From assembly GCA_031400715.1 (NCBI GenBank), contig JANNQK010000104.1, forward strand, positions 1-5,968: a stretch of 5,968 nt of DNA, given 5' to 3'. Below, piece by piece: positions 1-5,028 of the stretch (the stretch's first letter is position 1; every line of letters starts with the position of its first letter). The notes under the pieces were generated by a model. The model worked only from the letters and a program-made list of their open reading frames with translations, was not told where the DNA came from and searched no databases. This DNA is from VFMC01 sp031400715 (lineage in GTDB: Bacteria; Actinomycetota; Acidimicrobiia; Acidimicrobiales; Ilumatobacteraceae). The position numbers and the translations under genes were made by a program.

Positions 1-1038
1 TCGCAGGAATGGAAGGCGCCGACCTCGGGAGGTTCGACCGGTCGTCCGAAGCTGATCGTGTCGGGGGATCCGGCCGTGCTCGACACGGAGATCCCGTCGG
101 CGCTGATGTTCGGCGCCACCGGTCCGATGATCATGCCCGGGCCGCTGTACCACAACGGTCCCTTGATCTGGTCGGTGCACGCCCTGGTGCGCGCCAACGG
201 CGTGGTCGTGCTGCCACGTTTCGATCCTGAGGCAACCCTTACGGCGATCGAACACCACCGGGGTGAGGTCGTCTACATGGTGCCGACGATGATGAAGCGC
301 ATCTGGCGCCTGCCGGACGACGTCCGCATGGGCCACGACCTGAGCAGCCTGAAGGTGCTGTGGCACCTCGCCGAACCGTGCCCGGAATGGCTGAAGCAGG
401 TGTGGATCGACTGGCTCGGACCGGAGCGGATCTTCGAGCTGTACGGCGGCACCGAGGGTCAGACCTCCACGGTCATCACCGGAGCTGAATGGCTCGCTCA
501 TCGAGGCTCGGTCGGACGCCCGGCGCCCGGCACCGTCCAGATCGCCGATGCTGACGGCAACGAGCTCCCGCCCCGCGAGATGGGAGAGGTGTGGCTGCGC
601 AATGTGGCCGACACGCCCTCGTACCGCTACGTCGGTGCCGAGGCGCGCACCCTCGAGGGTGGCTGGGAGTCGCTGGGCGACATGGGCTGGCTCGATGAGG
701 ACGGCTATCTGTACCTCGGCGACCGTGCCACCGACATGATCCTGTCGGGTGGCGCGAACATCTATCCCGCCGAGGTCGAGTTCGCGATCCAGGAGCATCC
801 CGCTGTGCGCTCCGTGGCTGTCATCGGCCTGCCGGACGAGGACAAGGGCAACACCGTCCACGCGATCGTCGAAGCCGACGAGGGCGACGTGACGGAGGCC
901 CAGCTGCGCGAGTTTCTGGCCGAGCGCCTGGTCGTCTACAAGATCCCGCGCACGTTCGAGTTCGTCGCCGAGGCGCTCCGCGACGATGCCGGCAAGATGC
1001 GCCGCTCCGCCCTGCGCGCCTCGCGGCTCGGTTCGTGA
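1..1038 (+). CDS. Acyl-CoA synthetase (AMP-forming), 5'-truncated by window edge
   Basis: Class I adenylate-forming enzyme that activates a carboxylic acid to acyl-AMP and then acyl-CoA in the cytoplasm. The reading frame is open from base 1, so the N-terminal part lies outside the window; 345 residues are visible. Counting from base 1, the phosphate-binding motif TSGGSTGRPK is at residues 8-17. PLYHNGP follows at about 48-54, the YGGTE adenine-binding motif at 148-152 and the ribose-binding Asp (GDMGW) at 227. The hinge region DRATDMILSGGANIYPAEVE starts near 241, and the catalytic C-terminal Lys in DDAGKMRR is at 332. Every motif expected in this portion is intact, so the enzyme should be active. 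The TSGGSTGRPK form and DDAGKMRRSALR ending recall bile-acid/steroid-acid or cyclic-acid CoA ligases of actinobacteria. That substrate guess is from memory of the family and is uncertain. The M20 hydrolase gene starts 13 bases after the stop, so the two are probably one operon. Confidence 0.95.
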   Translation, partial: SQEWKAPTSGGSTGRPKLIVSGDPAVLDTEIPSALMFGATGPMIMPGPLYHNGPLIWSVHALVRANGVVVLPRFDPEATLTAIEHHRGEVVYMVPTMMKRIWRLPDDVRMGHDLSSLKVLWHLAEPCPEWLKQVWIDWLGPERIFELYGGTEGQTSTVITGAEWLAHRGSVGRPAPGTVQIADADGNELPPREMGEVWLRNVADTPSYRYVGAEARTLEGGWESLGDMGWLDEDGYLYLGDRATDMILSGGANIYPAEVEFAIQEHPAVRSVAVIGLPDEDKGNTVHAIVEADEGDVTEAQLREFLAERLVVYKIPRTFEFVAEALRDDAGKMRRSALRASRLGS

Positions 1039-1042
1039 GGAA
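1037..1042 (+). promoter_or_regulatory. Shine-Dalgarno site for the M20 hydrolase gene
   Basis: GAGGAA overlaps the TGA stop of the upstream ligase gene and lies 9 bases before the ATG at 1052. It supports that ATG over the in-frame ATG at 986, which would bury 22 extra residues inside the ligase gene. It also fits translation of the two genes from one transcript. Confidence 0.6.
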
Positions 1043-1051
1043 CTCGAAACG

Positions 1052-2431
1052 ATGAGCGGCGACACATCGCTCGATGCCCTCACGGGCCAGACGGTCGAGC
1101 TCTTGCAGACCATGATCCGCAACGAGTGCGTGAACGACGGCACGGCCTCGTCTAGCCACGAGGTGCGAAACAGTGACGTGCTCGAACAGTTCCTCGGAGG
1201 CACCGGTCTCGACCTGCAGACCTACGAACCGACGCCGGGCCGTACCACGCTGGTGGCTCGCATCGACGGCACCGATCCGAGTGCGCCGAGCCTGTGCCTG
1301 ATGGGTCACACCGACGTCGTGCCGGTGAACCGTGAGGGTTGGACCCGCGATCCCTTCGGAGGCGAACTGGTCGACGGCGAGGTGTGGGGTCGCGGCGCGG
1401 TCGACATGTTGAACCTCACGTCGTCGATGGCCGTCGCGTTTCGACACCTCGCCCGTTCGCGGTTCCGTCCGCGCGGCGACCTCGTCTACGTGGCCGTCGC
1501 CGACGAGGAATCGGGCAGTGCTCACGGCATGCAGTGGATGGCGGATCACGAACGCGACGCGGTGTACGCCGACTACGTGCTCACCGAGAACGGTGGCTTG
1601 CACTCGGGACCCAAGGAGCAGCCCTGGATCGGCGTGAACGTGGGCGAGAAGGGCGTCGCATGGCGCAGGCTGCGGGTTCGCGGGACGCCCGGCCACGGGT
1701 CGACACCGTTCAAGGCGAACAATGCGCTGATGACGGCAGCGGCCGTCATCCAGCGGCTCGGCGAGTACCGGCCGGCGCCCCGCTTCCATGAGTTGTGGCG
1801 CACACGCGTCGACACCCTCGGCGTCGACGGCGCGGCTCGCGCTGCGCTGCTCGACCCCGAACAGATCGATGCGTTCCTCGACACCCTGCCGGTGCCCGGC
1901 CCTGGGGCCCACCTGCACGCGTGCACCCACACCACGTTCTCGTGCAACACCATCGAACCGGGTATCCAAGAGGACGGGTCGGTGACGCGGATGAAGACCA
2001 ACGTGATCCCCGACTGCGTCGACATCGGCGTCGACGTTCGCACCCTGCCCGGTGAGGACCGCGACGACGTCGACGCGCATCTCCGGGCTGCGCTCGGCGA
2101 TCTGTACGACCGCGTGGAGGTGCACGTGGTGATGAACGACCCTGCGACGATCAGCAGAGTCGACACGCCCCTGTGGGATGCGCTCGAACGGTCGATCGCC
2201 AAGCCCTTTCCCACGGCTCGGCCCACCCCTCAGCTCGTCGTCGGATTCACCGACTCGCGCGTCTACCGAGCGATGGGTTCGGTGTCGTACGGCGCCGGGT
2301 TGTTCAGCCCCGACCTCGATCCAGCCGACTTCGGCCGTCGCTTTCACGGCAACGACGAGCGCATCGACGTGGAGTCGCTCCGGTTGACGACGAACCTGTG
2401 GCTCGACGTCGTCCGTGATCTTCTGGGTTGA
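1052..2431 (+). CDS. M20-family metallopeptidase / amidohydrolase (aminoacylase/ArgE/DapE-like)
   Basis: Cytoplasmic di-zinc hydrolase of the M20 family, which cleaves amide or peptide bonds of small substrates; 459 residues, with no signal peptide. All expected catalytic positions are visible: HTD (His86, catalytic-support Asp88), bridging metal ligand Asp118 in GRGAVDM, catalytic Glu152 and metal ligand Glu153 in DEES, metal ligand Glu179 in TENGG, and the C-terminal metal ligand His432 in FHGNDE. The lid/dimerisation domain (about 200-330) carries GHGSTPF (His215) and the substrate-contacting KTNVIPD (Asn317) and DVRTLPG (Arg330). The usual Lys of the DMK motif is Leu here (DMLN). Length and motifs fit the broad ArgE/DapE/ACY1/CPG2 group and do not fix a substrate. 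Start chosen at the ATG with a GAGGAA site 9 bases upstream. It directly follows the CoA ligase gene, which suggests a deacylation-then-activation route, such as N-acyl amino acid or conjugate hydrolysis. The stop codon sits in a 14-bp tandem duplication. Confidence 0.93.
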   Translation: MSGDTSLDALTGQTVELLQTMIRNECVNDGTASSSHEVRNSDVLEQFLGGTGLDLQTYEPTPGRTTLVARIDGTDPSAPSLCLMGHTDVVPVNREGWTRDPFGGELVDGEVWGRGAVDMLNLTSSMAVAFRHLARSRFRPRGDLVYVAVADEESGSAHGMQWMADHERDAVYADYVLTENGGLHSGPKEQPWIGVNVGEKGVAWRRLRVRGTPGHGSTPFKANNALMTAAAVIQRLGEYRPAPRFHELWRTRVDTLGVDGAARAALLDPEQIDAFLDTLPVPGPGAHLHACTHTTFSCNTIEPGIQEDGSVTRMKTNVIPDCVDIGVDVRTLPGEDRDDVDAHLRAALGDLYDRVEVHVVMNDPATISRVDTPLWDALERSIAKPFPTARPTPQLVVGFTDSRVYRAMGSVSYGAGLFSPDLDPADFGRRFHGNDERIDVESLRLTTNLWLDVVRDLLG

Positions 2432-2454
2432 TCTGCCCGGGTTGATCTGCCCGG
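2425..2454. repeat. 14-bp tandem duplication across the M20 stop codon
   Basis: The unit GGGTTGATCTGCCC occurs twice head to tail (2425-2438 and 2439-2452), and two further bases match the period. The first copy holds the TGA stop codon of the M20 gene; the second lies in the convergent intergene. It looks like a small slippage or duplication event that lengthened the junction without changing the end of the protein. Confidence 0.85.
2437..2454. terminator. Possible bidirectional terminator hairpin between convergent genes
   Basis: CCGGG (2437-2441) and CCCGG (2450-2454) are perfect inverted arms around an 8-base loop, in the 32-base gap between the M20 stop and the phosphatase stop. The stem is only 5 bp (plus a possible G-T pair) and no T-run follows on either strand, so it is not a canonical intrinsic terminator. 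Its placement between convergent genes is the main argument. The hairpin is created by the 14-bp duplication. Confidence 0.35.
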
Positions 2455-2463
2455 AGCGACGCC

Positions 2464-2964
2464 TCATCCATCGGCGAGTCGCCGAAGCAGTTCCAGCTGG
2501 CTGCCTGCTTCTGGCCCGGCCATCGGGCGATGGGCGCGCACGTGGGCGAGTGCGTCGGGGAGCGGCCAACCCGACAGGACCAGGATCGCGACGGCGGTGG
2601 TGCCGGCGCGACCGATGCCCGCTGCACAGTGGACGATCAGCCGTTCACCGCTGCGCAATCGTGCCACGAGCGAGTCGTAGAACGGGCGAGCGAGGTCGAG
2701 CGCTGGTGCGTGCAGATCGTGGATCGGGAACCACACGGCCCGGTGATCACGCTCGAGCCAGGCGACGTAGTTCGGGTAGCGGTCGTCGAGCTCATGGCGC
2801 TCCGTCAGGCACACCACCGCGTCGGCTCCCATCCGTTCCAGCAGGGCATCGGGGTCTGGCGCAGCCACGTGCTTGCCGCACAACCACAGGCGGCCGACCA
2901 GTTCGCCGATCGGGATCTCGTGGATGCCACCGTCGGTGTTCCACGTGGGTCGGCCGTCGCCCAT
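2464..2964 (-). CDS. Cysteine-dependent protein phosphatase (tyrosine/dual-specificity type)
   Basis: Single-domain CX5R phosphatase of 166 residues, the usual size of small dual-specificity phosphatases, with no signal peptide or membrane segment. The P-loop HCAAGIGRAGT holds nucleophile Cys113 and phosphate-binding Arg119. The general-acid loop PIHDLHAP supplies Asp83, 30 residues earlier, which is normal spacing. The N-terminal part (IGELVGRLWLCGK, then DAVVCLTERHEL) matches the first strands of the DSP fold. The residue after Arg119 is Ala rather than the usual Ser/Thr, which may slow phosphoenzyme breakdown; a Thr lies two positions further on. The substrate could be a phosphoprotein, a phosphosugar or another phosphomonoester; the sequence does not decide. 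The start is the ATG at 2964, which shares one base with the TGA stop of the LysR gene (TGATG), a GTG two codon-frames earlier at 2967 being the alternative. A weak GGGG sequence lies 8 bases before the ATG. The overlap implies translational coupling and co-regulation with the regulator. Confidence 0.88.
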   Translation of the reverse strand: MGDGRPTWNTDGGIHEIPIGELVGRLWLCGKHVAAPDPDALLERMGADAVVCLTERHELDDRYPNYVAWLERDHRAVWFPIHDLHAPALDLARPFYDSLVARLRSGERLIVHCAAGIGRAGTTAVAILVLSGWPLPDALAHVRAHRPMAGPEAGSQLELLRRLADG

Positions 2965-3887
2965 CACGGTGACCCCGACGAACGAGCCAAGCGGACGAAG
3001 CGGTGCACCTCGGCATCGGCGTCAGCGGGGCGCCACAACGCGCGGAACTCACGGCGCAACTCGAGTCCAGCAACCGGCACCGCCACCAACGAACCGGCGG
3101 CAGTCTCGCCCGCGACGGCCAGTTCGCTGAGCACACACGCTCCGTCCCCGGCCATCGCCGCGGCCTTCAACGTGGTGGTCGATGCCAACACGGCCAAGGG
3201 TTCGGCCAGCTCGAGACCGACCGCCGCGACCGCGGCCTCGAACGCATCGCGGGTGCCCGAACCCTGTTCACGCAGGAGCAGCGGTGCCGATGCCACATCC
3301 GAAGGAGACAGCGGTGTGCGGCGCCTGGCCCATGGATGGTCCGGCGAGACGACCACCGTCAGGGCATCGCCACCGACGATCGCGGACGACAGACCGGGAA
3401 ACCGTCGGGGCGACTCGACGAAACCGAGCAGCACCTCGCCGGCGCCGACCGCGCGAGCGACCGCCACGGAGTTCCCGACGGCGAGATCGACCGGCACACC
3501 ACCGGTTGCACGATGGGCGTGGAGCCAGCGGGGGAGCACGTACTCGGCCACCGTCAGACTGGCCATGATCCGCAGCGGATGCCGTACGGCGCTGTGTCGC
3601 AGCGCGCCCACTCCTGCTGCGAGCCGATCGATCGCGCCCAGCACCTCGTGGGCCCATTCCGCGACCGCGTGGCCCTCTGGGGTGGGCACCGACCCGCTCG
3701 GGCCGCGACGGAGCAGCTCGACGCCCAACCGTCGTTCCAGCTGGCGGAGACGTTCTGTCGCCGATGGTTGTGACAGCCGATGGTGGCGGGCGGCAGCCGA
3801 GATGCTGCCGAATCTGATCGTGTCGATGAACAGTTCGAGACCGACGAGGTCGTCGATGCGCACGATGTTCGGTGACGCGTTGGTCAT
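2964..3887 (-). CDS. LysR-family transcriptional regulator, CysL/YeiE/CbbR-like
   Basis: DNA-binding regulator of 307 residues, typical LysR length. The winged helix-turn-helix covers about residues 15-74, with FGSISAAARHHRLSQPSATERLRQLERRLG-type features (positions 27-55). The linker helix follows, and the effector-binding domain runs from about 103 to the end. Motifs in that domain, ASLTVAEYVLP (109-119), VLLGFVESP (152-160) and LLREQGSGTR (204-213), match the clade that includes CysL, YeiE and CbbR. Members of that clade often control sulfur or carbon assimilation genes. The divergent neighbour is a YeiH-type transporter, the same pairing as yeiE-yeiH in Escherichia coli, so that gene is the likely target. 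The start is placed at ATG 3887; GTG at 3893 would add two residues. No Shine-Dalgarno site is visible, so the mRNA may be leaderless. The start codon lies inside a perfect LysR-box dyad, which suggests autoregulation. The stop overlaps the phosphatase start. Confidence 0.95.
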   Translation of the reverse strand: MTNASPNIVRIDDLVGLELFIDTIRFGSISAAARHHRLSQPSATERLRQLERRLGVELLRRGPSGSVPTPEGHAVAEWAHEVLGAIDRLAAGVGALRHSAVRHPLRIMASLTVAEYVLPRWLHAHRATGGVPVDLAVGNSVAVARAVGAGEVLLGFVESPRRFPGLSSAIVGGDALTVVVSPDHPWARRRTPLSPSDVASAPLLLREQGSGTRDAFEAAVAAVGLELAEPLAVLASTTTLKAAAMAGDGACVLSELAVAGETAAGSLVAVPVAGLELRREFRALWRPADADAEVHRFVRLARSSGSP

Positions 3888-3901
3888 AGGCACAGCCTAT
3901 G
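3885..3901. promoter_or_regulatory. Perfect inverted repeat, probable LysR operator
   Basis: CATAGGC-ACA-GCCTATG is a perfect 7-base dyad with a 3-base spacer. Positions 3887 and 3899 give the T-N11-A pattern typical of LysR recognition sites. It lies at the start of the lysR gene in the divergent lysR-yeiH region, 49 bases before the yeiH start. One arm includes the lysR ATG (3887-3885), so bound protein would block lysR transcription or initiation there. Confidence 0.75.
3894..3899 (-). promoter_or_regulatory. Possible -10 element for a leaderless lysR transcript
   Basis: On the minus strand TAGGCT fits the actinobacterial TAnnnT pattern and ends 6 bases before the A of the lysR ATG. This is the spacing expected if transcription begins at the start codon. 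No convincing -35 is seen upstream. The element lies wholly inside the operator dyad, which would make autorepression direct. Confidence 0.35.
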
Positions 3902-3913
3902 GCATCCAGGGGA

Positions 3914-3939
3914 TCTCGGGGTTCACGGCACCCGCGAGA
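3914..3939 (+). promoter_or_regulatory. Hairpin in the putative yeiH leader
   Basis: TCTCGGGGT (3914-3922) can pair with ACCC (3930-3933) and CGAGA (3935-3939). This gives a 9-bp stem with one bulged G (3934) and a 7-base loop. It ends 11 bases before the yeiH GTG at 3951, occupying the place where a ribosome binding site would be. It may limit translation, or the DNA may serve as a second imperfect protein-binding dyad. No T-run follows, so a terminator is unlikely. Confidence 0.45.
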
Positions 3940-3950
3940 CCGTTCACCAT

Positions 3951-5012
3951 GTGATCGTGACCACCACCGCGCCTGCCATCGTCCATGGTCGGCGGCCGCC
4001 CTCGGGGTCGACGAGCCGCGCCTCGATGGTGGTGGGCCTCTCGCTCGCCGCCGGCGGCGCGCTGGTGGGCATGGCGGTGCACGAATGGCGCCCGTCGGTC
4101 TCGGCGCACGTGGTCGCCGTCCTCGTGGGCGTGGTGATCGGGAACCTCCGGTGGCGCAGCGGGGGTCCGCCGGCCGGGCTGCGCTTCGCCGGACGGCATG
4201 TGTTGCGTGTGGGCATCGTGGTGCTCGGCCTGCGTCTCGCGATCGGGGACGTCTTCGGTCTCGGCCCGCGGGTGCTCGCGGTGGTGGTGATGGTGGTCAT
4301 CGTCACGTTCATCGGCACGCGACTGCTCGGCCGACTGCTCGGGTTGTCACCGGGTCTGTCGATGTTGGTGGCAACGGGATACTCCATCTGCGGTGCCTCG
4401 GCCATCGCCGCCGCCGAACCCTTCTCCGACGCGACCGAGGAGGAGGTCGCCTATTCGATCGCCTTGGTGGCGCTCTGCGGCTCGCTGGCGATCGGAGTGT
4501 TGCCCGGATTGGGGCACCTGTTCGGCCTGTCGAGTGAGATGTTCGGTGCATGGGTCGGCGCGTCGGTCCACGACGTGGGCCAAGTGGTGGCCGCCGCCTC
4601 GACGCGCGATCACGTCGCCCTCGAGACGGCGGTGGTGGTGAAGCTCACGCGCGTTGCGATGCTGGCCCCGCTGCTCGCCATCGTGGCCGTCGAGTCGCGA
4701 CGGCGCCGCGCAGCCATGGGCGTTGCCGTGGCCGACATCGATGCGGTTGCCCGCCCGCCGGTGCTGCCCTGGTTCGTGGTGGCCTTCGTCGTCGCCGCGG
4801 CGATCCGGTCGACGGGTGTGCTCTCGGCGACGCAACTCGACCTCGCCCAGCATCTCGAGACCTTCCTCATCGGCTCAGGTCTCGTCGGACTCGGCAGTCA
4901 GGTGGTGTGGCGTCGGTTGCGCACGCTCGGCGGCCGGCCGCTCGTGCTCGGCGCCGCCAGCTGGGTGCTCGTGGCAGCGATCTCGCTCGGAGCCGTGGAG
5001 CTGGCGCTGTGA
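3951..5012 (+). CDS. YeiH/UPF0324 family membrane protein (putative sulfate exporter)
   Basis: Integral inner-membrane protein of 353 residues, close to the roughly 350 of E. coli YeiH. About ten hydrophobic segments are visible, near residues 26-43, 51-66, 83-98, 107-122, 135-155, 166-186, 197-215, 224-247, 271-287, 302-319 and 330-350. Family hallmarks are GYSICGASAIAAAEP (143-157), VGASVHDVGQVVAAA (202-216) and KLTRVAMLAP (231-240). The family (PF03601) is annotated as putative sulfate exporter; transport of sulfate, sulfite or another anion is not established for most members. The first 25 residues are polar and basic with no signal peptide. The start is GTG 3951, with GTG 3957 and ATG 4026 as alternatives; none has a good Shine-Dalgarno site, and 4026 would begin right at the first membrane segment. 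The gene is divergent from a CysL/YeiE-like LysR gene and is probably controlled through the dyad at 3885-3901. It converges on the ABC transporter gene with a 16-base gap. Confidence 0.92.
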   Translation: MIVTTTAPAIVHGRRPPSGSTSRASMVVGLSLAAGGALVGMAVHEWRPSVSAHVVAVLVGVVIGNLRWRSGGPPAGLRFAGRHVLRVGIVVLGLRLAIGDVFGLGPRVLAVVVMVVIVTFIGTRLLGRLLGLSPGLSMLVATGYSICGASAIAAAEPFSDATEEEVAYSIALVALCGSLAIGVLPGLGHLFGLSSEMFGAWVGASVHDVGQVVAAASTRDHVALETAVVVKLTRVAMLAPLLAIVAVESRRRRAAMGVAVADIDAVARPPVLPWFVVAFVVAAAIRSTGVLSATQLDLAQHLETFLIGSGLVGLGSQVVWRRLRTLGGRPLVLGAASWVLVAAISLGAVELAL

Positions 5013-5025
5013 ACCCGACGCGGGT
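5013..5025. terminator. Possible bidirectional terminator dyad, yeiH / ABC exporter junction
   Basis: ACCCG-ACG-CGGGT is a perfect 5-bp inverted repeat with a 3-base loop. It fills most of the 16-base gap between two convergent stop codons (TGA at 5010-5012 and, on the minus strand, TGA at 5031-5029). It has no T-run and the stem is short. Position is the main support, and it parallels the dyad at the other convergent junction. Confidence 0.35.
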
Positions 5026-5028
5026 CGA

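Noticed and set aside
986..1051. In-frame upstream ATG that would lengthen the M20 protein by 22 residues
   Set aside because: It lies inside the ligase gene, the extra residues are Cys/Pro/Arg-rich and unlike M20 N-termini, and the ATG at 1052 has a better ribosome binding site.
821..2569. A 582-codon open frame on the minus strand opposite the M20 gene and the end of the ligase gene
   Set aside because: It mirrors two well-supported genes, is very rich in Arg with no recognisable domain, and is the usual by-product of high-GC codon use on the other strand.
3921..3947. GTTCAC repeated twice 21 bases apart (3921-3926, 3942-3947) in the yeiH leader
   Set aside because: Two helical turns of spacing is suggestive, but a 6-base match in a region this size is expected by chance fairly often, and the first copy overlaps the hairpin.
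2530..3954. A 474-codon open frame on the plus strand opposite the phosphatase and LysR genes
   Set aside because: The opposite strand encodes two proteins with intact catalytic and DNA-binding motifs. This frame is low-complexity (Ser/Arg/Thr/Ala) and matches no family.
4279..4312. GGTGGTGGTGATGGTGGT-like low-complexity stretch
   Set aside because: It is explained by a run of Val/Met/Ile codons in a transmembrane helix of the YeiH protein.
3899..4537. Plus-strand ATG within the dyad opening a 212-codon frame over the YeiH gene
   Set aside because: The translation is Arg/Gly-rich and lacks any domain, whereas the overlapping frame encodes the clear YeiH motifs.
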